Origin: CAVRQM01 sp963732775
Lineage (GTDB): Bacteria; Pseudomonadota; Alphaproteobacteria; Acetobacterales; Acetobacteraceae
DNA: 64,000 nt
Assembly: GCA_963732775.1 (NCBI GenBank)
Contig: CAVTAR010000001.1
Coordinates: forward strand, 682,001-746,000
Reading direction: 5' to 3'
A program made the position numbers and the translations under genes. Of this stretch, positions 10,584-18,737 are shown one piece after another (position 1 is the first letter of the stretch; the number at the start of each line of letters is the position of its first letter). A model generated the notes under the pieces. It made no database searches. It saw nothing but the letters and a program-made list of their open reading frames with translations, and was not told the origin of the DNA.

Positions 10584-12566
10584 CTACGGCGCCAGCCGCT
10601 CCGCGCGCACCGCCTGTCCGTCCAGCGTGCCCTCGATCAGGCACGTCGCATCGGTCGCGCGGTCGTCCCAAGACAGGGTCAGCTCGCCCCCAGTCACCCC
10701 GGCCACGCGCACGCGGGCGAACACCGCGTCGCGCACCTGGTCCCAGGCGATCGTGCCGGAGACGGCCACGTCCTCGGTGAATTGCACGCCGTCGAGGTCG
10801 AAACGGTAGCCGTCGGCGGTCGGCCGCAGGCGCCAGCGCCCACCCCGCAGCCCCGAGCCGTTCCCGGATTCGGTCAGGTAGTATCGCGCGATCACGTCGC
10901 CCACCGCCTCGGCCGCCGCCGAGGCGGCCCGCAGCGCCGCGGGCTGGGCCGTCGGCAGCAGCGAGCGGGCAGGGGCCACGTCCTCGGCCAGCCGCGCGAA
11001 CGCGGGCACGGTGCGGATCGGCCGGGTATGCGCGGCGCACGCGGTGTCGCCGGGGTCGCCGCCGCTGTCGACGAAGCGCAGCACGATCGGCTGGGCGCAG
11101 CGGGCCAGGTCGCCGCCGAAGGGGGGCACGAAATAGCCGCCGTCGCCGATCGCCGTCTCGTGGATGGCGTTAGCCACCAGCACCAGGCGCGGCCAGGGAA
11201 ACAGCCCGGCCGCCTGCCGCCCGTCGCGCGGCGAGGTGATGGTGTCGACCTCGCCGTTGATGACCAGCACCGGCAGATCGGGGAACGCGCGGCCCTCGGT
11301 CGGGCGTCCGGCCGGGATGCCGCGCGGCGGGGCGGGCCAGCCCTGGCACGCCTGCACGCCGATCGGCTGGTAGGGGGCGGCCAGCACCTCGTCGACCGTG
11401 AATGGCGCATAGACCGCCGGCCGGATCGCGCGCTCGGCTGCCACGGCCGCGGCGATCTGCTCGCGCCGTTCGGCGAGGCCGGCCGCGTAGTCGAAGGGCT
11501 GCGGATAGTCGGCGCATTGCACGGCGGCCGCGAGGCCCACGGAGAAGTCGTGCGCGGCCCCCCCGCCCAGCGCGTTGCCGTACACGGACTCCGCCACCAG
11601 CCGCAGCAGCGGCAGGCCGTCGCCCTGGTCCAGGTAGGCGCGCGCCGCCGCATCGAAGTCGCGCCAGACGATCGGCGCGTTGCCGGCGAAATCCAGCAGC
11701 AGGAACAGGTTCGCGGGATCCGCCGTCACGGCGCGCGGCGTGCCGTCCTGGTCGGGTGCGACGCCGGTGAGCGGCGTGCGCCGCAGCGTGCGCACCAGCC
11801 GGTCGAGCCGCTCGCCGGGAGCGCCGGGCAGCGCCGCGCAGGCGGGCGAGCGGTGGCAGACGATCTCCAGCGCCCGGGGGGCGGTCTGGTATTCGCTCGC
11901 GAACCACGGGCTCAGCCCGCGCGCCGGATAGGCACTGTCCAGCACCAGCGTGCGCAGCCGGTCCGGGTGGCGGACGGCGAACACCTGGCCCACGAAGGTG
12001 CCGTAGGAGTCGCCGTAGAAGTCCACCTTGCCGCGTTGCAGCGCGTCGAGCAGGGCGGCAAGGTCGTCGGCCGCGAAGGCGGTGGAGTAGAGCCACGCCG
12101 CCGGCCCGAGCTGGGCCCCGCAGGCGGTGTAGTCGGCGATGGCGGGCGAGCCCGGCCCCTGCAGGCTCGGGCAGTCGATGGCGCCCGAGGTGCCGGTGCC
12201 GCGCTTGTCCATCAGCAGGATGTCGCGCCGGTCGCGCAACGGCTCGAACAGCCGCACGTAGCCGTCGCGTGAGCCGGTGGTGGAGTAGCCGGGACCGCCC
12301 TCCTGGGCGACGATGGTGCCGAGCGCCGGGCGCGACGGGTCGGTGCGCGGATACCACTCGAAGCCGATGCGGATGCGCCCCGGGAGGGCGCCGCTGGGGT
12401 CGAGCGGCCGCTCGATGTGGCCGCAAAAGCCGCCATATTGCGGCTGGCAGGCGACCAGGCCCACCGAGCCGACGGCGATCGGCGGCCGCGCCGCGGGCTC
12501 GCCAGTCTCGGCCCGCCCGCTGGCGGTCAACGCGAGCAGCACGAACAAGGCGGCCAGGGCGCGCAA
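10584..12566 (-). CDS. Secreted alpha/beta hydrolase, tripeptidyl-aminopeptidase-like
   Basis: About 660 residues, with a signal peptide (RALAALFVLLALTASGRA before ETGEP) and an alpha/beta hydrolase fold with a TAP-type C-terminal domain. The nucleophile elbow GDSYG places Ser187; Asp441 (NGEVDTI) and His469 (AIHET) complete the triad. EGGPGYSTTGSR is the oxyanion-hole stretch of proline-iminopeptidase/TAP enzymes. I chose the TTG at 12566, which has GGGAGG six bases upstream and gives a clean signal peptide; a longer open frame to 12791 adds no recognisable sequence. It probably cleaves N-terminal residues from peptides in the periplasm; the substrate is not known. Last ~150 residues (after the TAP domain) have no assignment. 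Confidence 0.82.
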   Translation of the reverse strand: MRALAALFVLLALTASGRAETGEPAARPPIAVGSVGLVACQPQYGGFCGHIERPLDPSGALPGRIRIGFEWYPRTDPSRPALGTIVAQEGGPGYSTTGSRDGYVRLFEPLRDRRDILLMDKRGTGTSGAIDCPSLQGPGSPAIADYTACGAQLGPAAWLYSTAFAADDLAALLDALQRGKVDFYGDSYGTFVGQVFAVRHPDRLRTLVLDSAYPARGLSPWFASEYQTAPRALEIVCHRSPACAALPGAPGERLDRLVRTLRRTPLTGVAPDQDGTPRAVTADPANLFLLLDFAGNAPIVWRDFDAAARAYLDQGDGLPLLRLVAESVYGNALGGGAAHDFSVGLAAAVQCADYPQPFDYAAGLAERREQIAAAVAAERAIRPAVYAPFTVDEVLAAPYQPIGVQACQGWPAPPRGIPAGRPTEGRAFPDLPVLVINGEVDTITSPRDGRQAAGLFPWPRLVLVANAIHETAIGDGGYFVPPFGGDLARCAQPIVLRFVDSGGDPGDTACAAHTRPIRTVPAFARLAEDVAPARSLLPTAQPAALRAASAAAEAVGDVIARYYLTESGNGSGLRGGRWRLRPTADGYRFDLDGVQFTEDVAVSGTIAWDQVRDAVFARVRVAGVTGGELTLSWDDRATDATCLIEGTLDGQAVRAERLAP

Positions 12567-12829
12567 GCAAGCCTCCCGGATCAGGGGCCGGGCGAGAGCC
12601 GCCGCCACTCGGCCAGCAGCCCCGCCGCGGCGGCGTGGAACGATGCGACAGGCCTGTCCTGACAGAATTACCGGAGCCACGCCATCGCCGCGTGCGGACC
12701 GCGCAGGGACGTGGGCTGGCGCCGGAATGTCAAGCGCTTGCGGCGGCGGCGGCGTGCGCCGTAAGGTTTCGCGGCCGAACGTGCGTCGCACTGCACGGCG
12801 GAATCGACTATCGCAACGGGGAACGAACC

Positions 12830-14086
12830 ATGAAACGTCTTCTGCTCGCGTCCGCCGCCCTGCTCTGGGCGGGCGCCGCGTCGGCCCAGGCTCCGAGCGC
12901 GGACGCGGCCAACATGTCCAAGCTGCTCGACATGCACGCCACCGGCACGCCGCTCGCCATCGAGACGGTGCCGCAGGACCCGGCCACCATCGACCAGCTG
13001 CGCAAGAACCTCCAGGCGATCAAGCTGCCGGACGGCTTCAAGATCGACGTCTACGCGGTGGTCCCGGACGCGCGCCACATGGCGGTCGGCAACAACGCCG
13101 GCGTGGTATTCGTGGGCACGCGCAAGACCCGCGTCTGGGCGGTGACGGACCGCCACAAGTCGCGCGTCGCCGACGAGGTGAAGGTGTTCGCCCCATCGAT
13201 CGATTTCAAGAACCCGAACGGCATGTGCATGAGCCCGGACGGGGTGCTGTACGTCGCCGAGCACAACAAGCTGCTGGGCTTTCCGGCCGCGGAGTTCTTC
13301 TACGAGAGCCCGGACGTCGCGGTGCAGGTGGTGGCCGACACGCTGATCCCGCACAGCGAGGAGAGCTTCAACCACGGGGCCCGCACCTGCCGCGTCGGGC
13401 CGGACAACAAGCTGTACGTGACGCTCGGGCAGCCGTACAACGTGCCGCCGCACGAGAAGGCGGGGCTGTATGCGCAGTATGGCATCGGCGGCATCATCCG
13501 CATGGACCGCGACGGCAGCAACCGCGAGGTCTTCGCCCGCGGCATCCGCAACTCCGTGGGCATGGACTTCAACCCGAAGAACGGCGAACTGTGGTTCACC
13601 GACAACCAGGTGGACGGCATGGGCGACGACAAGCCCTCCGGCGAGCTGAACCGGGCGCCGAAGCTCGGGATGAACTTCGGCTTCCCGTACTACGGTGGCG
13701 GGCACACCCGCACGGTGGAGTACAAGGCCGACACGCCGCCGGCCGACGTCACCTTCCCCGAGGTCGAGACCGTGCCGCACGCGGCCGACCTCGGCATGAC
13801 CTTCTACACGGGCAAGATGTTCCCGGAGAAATACCGTGGCGCCATCTTCAGCGCCCAGCACGGCTCGTGGAACCGCACGGTCCCGGTGGGCGCCCGCGTG
13901 ATGGTGACGTTCCTCAAGCCGGATGGCAGCGCGGACCACATGGAGCCGTTCGCCGAAGGCTGGCTCAACGGCGAGACCGGCGAGTACAGCGGCCGGCCGG
14001 TGGACGTGGCGATGCTGAAGGACGGCAGCCTGCTGGTCAGCGACGACGACGCGGGGGCGATCTACCGCATCAGCTACGGCAAGTGA
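12830..14086 (+). CDS. Sorbosone/glucose dehydrogenase-like quinoprotein (periplasmic)
   Basis: A 418-residue protein with a signal peptide (cut after ASAQ, residue 20) and a beta-propeller of the PQQ-dependent sugar/sorbosone dehydrogenase family. Typical blades are visible: NGMCMSPDGVLYVAEHN, GPDNKLYVTLG, RGIRNSVGMDFNPKNGELWFTDNQVD, GAIFSAQHGSWNRT and LVSDDDAGAIYRI; the GSWNR motif is a family hallmark. It should oxidise a sugar or alcohol in the periplasm and pass electrons to the cytochrome c encoded next, whose start overlaps this stop codon. The 263-base gap to the divergent hydrolase gene should carry both promoters; I cannot pick out a convincing box in it. The substrate is unknown. 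Confidence 0.85.
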   Translation: MKRLLLASAALLWAGAASAQAPSADAANMSKLLDMHATGTPLAIETVPQDPATIDQLRKNLQAIKLPDGFKIDVYAVVPDARHMAVGNNAGVVFVGTRKTRVWAVTDRHKSRVADEVKVFAPSIDFKNPNGMCMSPDGVLYVAEHNKLLGFPAAEFFYESPDVAVQVVADTLIPHSEESFNHGARTCRVGPDNKLYVTLGQPYNVPPHEKAGLYAQYGIGGIIRMDRDGSNREVFARGIRNSVGMDFNPKNGELWFTDNQVDGMGDDKPSGELNRAPKLGMNFGFPYYGGGHTRTVEYKADTPPADVTFPEVETVPHAADLGMTFYTGKMFPEKYRGAIFSAQHGSWNRTVPVGARVMVTFLKPDGSADHMEPFAEGWLNGETGEYSGRPVDVAMLKDGSLLVSDDDAGAIYRISYGK

Positions 14087-14451
14087 GGCGGGTGCCTTTC
14101 GGGTGCCTGGCGGCGAGCGGGATGGTCCCGCTCGCCGTGCTGCTGCTGGCGGCGCCCGCGCTCGCCCAGGACGCGCCGGCGGGCGATCCGCTGGCGGGCC
14201 GGAAGCTGGCGCGGACCGTGTGCGCGCCGTGCCACGGGGCGAACGGGATCGCCAAGCTGCCCGAGGCGGCCAACCTCGCAGGACAGGACGCAGGCTACCT
14301 CCAGCGCCAGTTGGCGGCGTTCAGGAGCGGCGAGCGAAAGCAGGAGATCATGTCGCAGGTAGCGGGCACGCTGAGCGACCAGCAGATGGCCGACGTGGCG
14401 GCGTATTTCGGCGCGATCAAGGTGGAGGTGAGGGCGGTGCCGGGGGGGTAG
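14083..14451 (+). CDS. Small periplasmic cytochrome c
   Basis: A 122-residue single-haem cytochrome c with a signal peptide ending ALAQ. The haem motif C47-x2-C50-H51 is followed by GANGIAKLPEAANLAGQ, and a later Met in KQEIMSQVAG can be the distal ligand; this is the c4/c553-like cytochrome type. I chose GTG at 14083, which overlaps the preceding stop (GTGA) and gives a plausible signal peptide; GTG at 14092 is an alternative. The tight overlap with the quinoprotein gene makes it the likely electron acceptor of that enzyme. Confidence 0.87.
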   Translation: MRRVPFGCLAASGMVPLAVLLLAAPALAQDAPAGDPLAGRKLARTVCAPCHGANGIAKLPEAANLAGQDAGYLQRQLAAFRSGERKQEIMSQVAGTLSDQQMADVAAYFGAIKVEVRAVPGG

Positions 14452-14514
14452 TTCGGTGTCGGTCCAGGCATGACAACTTTTGAGGTTTGTGCCTCGCGCG
14501 TGCTAGGCTGACTG

Positions 14515-14808
14515 ATGGATCGCGATGCCGCCATGACAACACTGATGGCACACCAAGCCGAGTTCGAGCGGCTCGGCGTCGAACACCTCTATCTGTTCGG
14601 CTCAACCGCTCGCAACGAGGCGCGCGAGGATTCGGATGTCGATCTGTTCTTTGATCACCCGGAGGGCTCGATCGGGCTTTACGAACTGATGGAGGTGAAG
14701 GAGACGGCGGCCAGGATTTTGGGCCGCAAGACCGACATCATGACTCGGCGGAGCCTTCATCCGGTCTTGCGTGCCGCTATCGAGGCGTCGGCGCGGCAGG
14801 TGTTTTGA
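14515..14808 (+). CDS. mntA: MntA-like nucleotidyltransferase antitoxin
   Basis: A 97-residue minimal nucleotidyltransferase. The active-site motif is G29-S30 followed by D41-x-D43 (SDVDLFFD), which is the GSx10DxD pattern of the MNT fold. In MntA-HepT modules this protein adenylylates the HepT toxin on its tyrosine and so neutralises it. The next open frame is a HepT relative, but with an internal stop (14865-14867). The ORF is lower in GC than its neighbours, which fits a mobile module. ATG at 14533 is a possible alternative start. Confidence 0.85.
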   Translation: MDRDAAMTTLMAHQAEFERLGVEHLYLFGSTARNEAREDSDVDLFFDHPEGSIGLYELMEVKETAARILGRKTDIMTRRSLHPVLRAAIEASARQVF

Positions 14809-15182
14809 GGGCACCCTCGCCGATTGCTCGCCTTACCGATGTCATCGAGGCGATTGAGCTGATCTAGCAAGAGATGGCGGGTGTGACGCTGGCGGCATTC
14901 ACGCTCGACAAGCGCAAACAATGGCTGCTGCAGCGGGGCATCGAGATCATCTCAGAAGCAAGCCGCCGCTTGCCGGAGGACATGAAGGCTCGGCATCCGG
15001 GTGTCCCTTGGCGCAAGGTCGCAGGCATCGGCAACGTCTTGCGGCACGAGTATGAGCGAGTGGCTCATGACGTGCTGTGGCATGTCTTGCATGAAGATTT
15101 GCCGACGCTGGACAAGGTCTGTCGCGACGAAAAGCAACGACACGCCGGCAAGAAGAAGGACGAAAATCATGGCGAAGGGTAA
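14805..15182 (+). pseudogene. hepT: HepT-like toxin with an in-frame amber stop
   Basis: A DUF86/HepT protein of about 125 codons broken by TAG at 14865-14867. Before the stop, the frame from TTG 14805 (overlapping the antitoxin stop) reads RLTDVIEAIELI, and after it QEMAGVTLAAF; both parts belong to one HepT N-terminus. The rest is intact and includes the family core IGNVLRHEYERV, the Rx4HxY-type region of the RNase site, whose first Arg is Gly here, as in some relatives. An internal start at ATG 14874 would give a 102-residue protein without the first helix. Either the toxin is dead or only a short form is made. A re-read of codon 21 would settle whether TAG is real. Confidence 0.8.
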
Positions 15183-15477
15183 TGGTTTGGCCCTGACGAG
15201 CCCAAGGTACAAGGCAATCGAAGCGGTTGTCTCGTCGCGGGACGGAGAGGCAGCTATGATACACGCAGTTGACGCAGGAAAGCCCGCATTGTGCGGTATC
15301 GACCAAATTCTGGATAGTGTCATCAAGGACTATGGAGATCATCAAACGTTGAAAAGCGCGGGGTCAATCGTTGCCGAGAGGATGCGTGAATTGGGTTTTG
15401 AGCAACTCCCTCAAAATAAGAACTGCGAAGGATGCATTGCGAAGGAAGGTGCAATGTGGAAGCGCAAGGAGCTGTAG
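15169..15477 (+). CDS. Hypothetical protein, 102 residues
   Basis: A 102-residue open frame overlapping the end of the HepT gene by 14 bases, with GAAGAAGGA a few bases before its ATG. The sequence is mixed-charge and soluble, ending in a cysteine-containing stretch (NCEGCIAKEGAMWKRKEL). No family is recognised. It may be a third gene carried with the toxin-antitoxin module, because its base composition is as low in GC as that pair and unlike hisZ that follows. Confidence 0.5.
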   Translation: MAKGNGLALTSPRYKAIEAVVSSRDGEAAMIHAVDAGKPALCGIDQILDSVIKDYGDHQTLKSAGSIVAERMRELGFEQLPQNKNCEGCIAKEGAMWKRKEL

Positions 15478-15559
15478 CTGCCGGTTGACACGGTGGAGAG
15501 GAGGCCGCCCTGGCATCGCATGGCGCCCCGGCCCGCCCGATGCTACGACCCGCGCCGCC

Positions 15560-16726
15560 ATGAACCGCCCCACCCCGCTCGGTCCCCCCCCTCTCAGTCC
15601 CGCCCTGCTCCCCGCCGGCCTGCGCGATCTGCTGCCGCCGGAGGCCGAGACCGAGGCGTGGGCGACCCACGTGCTGATGGCCACCTTCGCCGCGCACGGC
15701 TACCAGCGCGTGGATGCTCCGCTGCTGGAGTTCGAGGACACGCTGCTCGCCAGCACCGGGGCCGCGGTCGCCGACCACACGTTCCGGCTCATGGACCCCG
15801 ACACCCACCGCATGGTGGCGCTGCGCGCCGACATCACGCCGCAGGTGGCGCGCATCGCCACCACCCGCCTCGGCCACGCGCCGCGCCCGCTGCGGCTGTG
15901 CTACGCCGGCCCAACCCTGCGCACCCGCGCGGGCAATCTCGCGCCGGACCGGCAGGTCTCCCAAGCCGGCATCGAGCTGATCGGCGCGGACTCGCCGCAG
16001 GCCGACGCGGAGACGGTGCTGGTCGCCATCGAGGCGCTGGCCGCCATCGGGCTCACCCGCGTGAGCGTGGACCTCACCATGCCGCCGCTGGTGCAGGCAT
16101 TGCTCGACGAGAACGGCGGCATCGCGACCGACCGCGAGGCGCTGGCCCACGCGCTCGACCGCAAGGACGCCGCCGCCGTCGCCCGCCACGGCGGCATCCA
16201 CGCCGGCACGCTCGCCGCGCTGCTGCTGGCGGCGGGCCCCGCCGAGGCGGCGCTCGACGTGCTCGCGCGCGAGGATCTGACGTCTGGCGCGCGGCTTCAC
16301 GCCGACCGGCTCGCGGCGACGGCGGCGGCGATCCACGCGCACGCGCCGGCCCTGAGGCTGACCGTCGATCCGGTGGAGTTCCGCGGCTGGCGCTACCACA
16401 CCGGGGTCTGCAGCACGATTTTCGCGCCCGGGCGGCACGAGGAACTCGGGCGGGGCGGACGCTACCTCTGCGGCGAGGCGGAGCCGGCGACCGGACTGAC
16501 GCTGTTCCCCGACGCGCTGCTGCGCGCCGCCGGTCCGCGGCCGACCCGGGCGCGCGTGTACCTGCCGTGCGGCACCGCGCCCGCTGTGGCGGCCGAACTG
16601 CGGCAGCGGGGTTATGCCACCGTCGCCGCCCTGGAGCCGGTGCCCGACGAGGCGGCGGCGGCACAGGGACTGGGGTGCGCGCACGTGCTGCGCGGCGGCG
16701 AACTCGTGGCGCTGGGGAGCCGGTAG
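15560..16726 (+). CDS. hisZ: ATP phosphoribosyltransferase regulatory subunit HisZ
   Basis: A 388-residue paralogue of histidyl-tRNA synthetase that lacks the charging function and activates short-form HisG, the first enzyme of histidine synthesis. The class II synthetase motifs are recognisable: GLRDLLPPEAETE at the N-terminus, LRADITPQVARI (motif 2 region), LCYAGPTLRTR, and the QAGIELIGADS stretch. HisZ proteins are about 380-400 residues, as here. It directly abuts purA (stop 16726, start 16727), an arrangement common in alphaproteobacteria. The start was set at ATG 15560, giving the expected short leader before the conserved LPAGLRDLLPPE. Confidence 0.94.
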   Translation: MNRPTPLGPPPLSPALLPAGLRDLLPPEAETEAWATHVLMATFAAHGYQRVDAPLLEFEDTLLASTGAAVADHTFRLMDPDTHRMVALRADITPQVARIATTRLGHAPRPLRLCYAGPTLRTRAGNLAPDRQVSQAGIELIGADSPQADAETVLVAIEALAAIGLTRVSVDLTMPPLVQALLDENGGIATDREALAHALDRKDAAAVARHGGIHAGTLAALLLAAGPAEAALDVLAREDLTSGARLHADRLAATAAAIHAHAPALRLTVDPVEFRGWRYHTGVCSTIFAPGRHEELGRGGRYLCGEAEPATGLTLFPDALLRAAGPRPTRARVYLPCGTAPAVAAELRQRGYATVAALEPVPDEAAAAQGLGCAHVLRGGELVALGSR

Positions 16727-18016
16727 GTGGCCAACGTCGCGGTGATCGGTGCCCAGTGGGGCGACGAGGGCAAGGGCAAGGTGGTCGACTGGCTGGCCAG
16801 CCGTGCCGACATCGTCGTGCGCTTCCAGGGCGGCCACAATGCCGGCCACACGCTGGTGGTCGGCCAGCAGACCTACAAGCTATCGCTGCTGCCCTCGGGC
16901 CTCGTGCGTGGCAAGCTGGGCATCATCGGCAACGGCGTGGTGATCGACCCGGCGGCACTGCTGGCGGAGATCGCCAGGGTGCGCGGGCAGGGGCTCGACG
17001 TCACGCCCGAGCGGCTGCGTGTCGCCGACAACGCGGCGCTGATCCTGCCGCTGCATCCGGCGCTGGACATCGCGCGCGAGGCGGCGCGGGGCGAGGCCAG
17101 GATCGGCACCACCGGGCGTGGCATCGGGCCGGCCTACGAGGACAAGGTGGCGCGCCGCGCGATCCGCGTCTGCGACCTGGCCGAGCCGGGGACCGTGGCC
17201 GGCAAGCTCGACGAACTGCTGCTGCACCACAACACCCTGCTGCGCGGGCTGGGCGCCGCGCCGTTCGAGAAGGCGGCGCTGTTCGACGCGCTGATGGCGC
17301 TGGCGCCCGGCATCCTGCCGTTCGCCGAGCCGGTGTGGGAGCGGCTCGACGCCGCCCGCCGCGCCGGCGAGCGCATCCTGTTCGAGGGCGCGCAGGCGGT
17401 GATGCTGGACGTGGACCACGGCACCTACCCGTTCGTCACCAGCAGCAACACCGTGGCCGGGGCGGCCGCCGCCGGCGCCGGCGTCGGGCCGCATGCGGTG
17501 GGGTTCGTGCTGGGCATCGCCAAGGCCTACGCGACGCGGGTCGGCAGCGGGCCGTTCCCGACCGAACTGTCCGACGCGACCGGGGCCGCGCTGGGCGAGC
17601 GCGGGCACGAGTTCGGCACCGTCACCGGCCGTCGCCGCCGCTGCGGCTGGTTCGACGCCGCGCTGGTCAGGCAGGCCGTCAAGGTCGGCGGGATCCAGGG
17701 GCTGGCGCTGACCAAGCTCGACGTGCTGGACGGCTTCGCCGAGCTGCGCATCGCCACCGGCTATCGGCTTGGCGGCGCGATGCTGGCCCACATGCCGGCG
17801 GCGCCGGCCGCGCAGGCGGCGTGCGAGCCGGTCTACGAGAGCATCGAGGGCTGGTCGGCCAGCACGCGGGGAGCCCGCAGCTGGGCCGACCTGCCGGCGC
17901 AGGCAATCAAGTACGTCCGCCGCATCGAGGAACTGGTCGAGGCGCCGGTGACGCTGCTGTCGACCAGCCCGGAGCGTGACGACACGATCCTGGTGCGCGA
18001 TCCCTTCGAGGGTTGA
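16727..18016 (+). CDS. purA: Adenylosuccinate synthetase
   Basis: A 429-residue GTP-dependent enzyme joining IMP and aspartate on the way to AMP. The P-loop-like GDEGKGK (residues 12-18), QGGHNAGHT, the IMP-binding GTTGRGIGPAYEDK and the conserved TKLDVLDG are all visible, and the length is standard. Translation begins at GTG 16727 right after the hisZ stop, giving MANVAVIGAQWGDEGKGK. The last codon borders a 17-bp tandem repeat that begins with the stop codon itself (18014). Confidence 0.97.
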   Translation: MANVAVIGAQWGDEGKGKVVDWLASRADIVVRFQGGHNAGHTLVVGQQTYKLSLLPSGLVRGKLGIIGNGVVIDPAALLAEIARVRGQGLDVTPERLRVADNAALILPLHPALDIAREAARGEARIGTTGRGIGPAYEDKVARRAIRVCDLAEPGTVAGKLDELLLHHNTLLRGLGAAPFEKAALFDALMALAPGILPFAEPVWERLDAARRAGERILFEGAQAVMLDVDHGTYPFVTSSNTVAGAAAAGAGVGPHAVGFVLGIAKAYATRVGSGPFPTELSDATGAALGERGHEFGTVTGRRRRCGWFDAALVRQAVKVGGIQGLALTKLDVLDGFAELRIATGYRLGGAMLAHMPAAPAAQAACEPVYESIEGWSASTRGARSWADLPAQAIKYVRRIEELVEAPVTLLSTSPERDDTILVRDPFEG

Positions 18017-18079
18017 GCGCCCGCCTGCGCTGAGCGGCCGCCTGCGCTGAGCGGCCGCCTGCGCTGAGCGCCGCCTGCC
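18014..18079. repeat. 17-bp tandem repeat starting at the purA stop codon
   Basis: Almost four copies of a 17-base unit, tgagcggccgcctgcgc, run from the purA TGA. Copy 1 has one mismatch and copy 4 is short by one base and truncated. The repeat supplies further TGA triplets downstream of purA. Confidence 0.95.
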
Positions 18080-18188
18080 TGGCTCCGTCGAAATATGGCG
18101 AAGGCGCCTCGGGGTGTGAGGTGCATCACAACGCCATGCCCGCGTCCTCGCTAGCGTTCGTTCCTGCCAAGCAGCAATGGAGGCGAGG

Positions 18189-18737
18189 ATGTCGGCGCCA
18201 ACCAGCGAGGCGGCCCCGGGGGTGGACCGGGTGCCGTGGCGTGCCCTGCCGTGCCCTGCCCTGCCGTGCCCGGGCTCGCCGTGCCCGACCTCGCCGTGCC
18301 TTGGGGAGGTGATCCCGTTTCCGGGCCGCGAGCGCAACGACAACCGCCTCGACACGCGCGACCGGATAGCGCTGCTGGCCTGGGTCGATGGCGGCGCAGG
18401 CCACGGCGTCTGCCGGGTCGTGGTGCAGCATTGTGAGAGCGGCGAGGACCCGGCCGTGGTCGGCGACTTCGCCATGCTGTACCGCCCCGGCGCGGCGTGG
18501 GCGAGCTGGTCGCTCGCGCGCTCCCGCGGGCGCTACCAGGTGTGGGAGATGGCCTACGGCCGAACCCTCGGCCTGTTCGACACCCTGGCCGGCGCCCTTG
18601 CATGCCTCTGCGAGCAGGTCGCCTCGGCTAACGGTTCGTCCACCCCGACGCGGCAGGCTTCCCGCCCGAAGCAAACTGGGACGGGCACACCCTGCCGTGC
18701 AGCAACGCCCACAGGGCGGCGGGCCACGACCCGCTGA
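18189..18737 (+). CDS. Hypothetical protein with Cys-Pro-rich N-terminus
   Basis: A 182-residue protein. GGAGGCGAGG immediately precedes ATG 18189, a good ribosome site. Residues ~18-40 are a low-complexity CP/LP run (ALPCPALPCPGSPCP) coded by an imperfect tandem repeat at 18231-18300. The middle (VIPFPGRERNDNRLDTRDRIALLAWVDGG... YQVWEMAYGRTLGLFDTLAGALACLC) looks like a folded, conserved domain. The last 41 bases overlap the start of the pseudokinase gene. No family is recognised; its position suggests it belongs with the pseudokinase and membrane gene that follow. Confidence 0.6.
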   Translation: MSAPTSEAAPGVDRVPWRALPCPALPCPGSPCPTSPCLGEVIPFPGRERNDNRLDTRDRIALLAWVDGGAGHGVCRVVVQHCESGEDPAVVGDFAMLYRPGAAWASWSLARSRGRYQVWEMAYGRTLGLFDTLAGALACLCEQVASANGSSTPTRQASRPKQTGTGTPCRAATPTGRRATTR

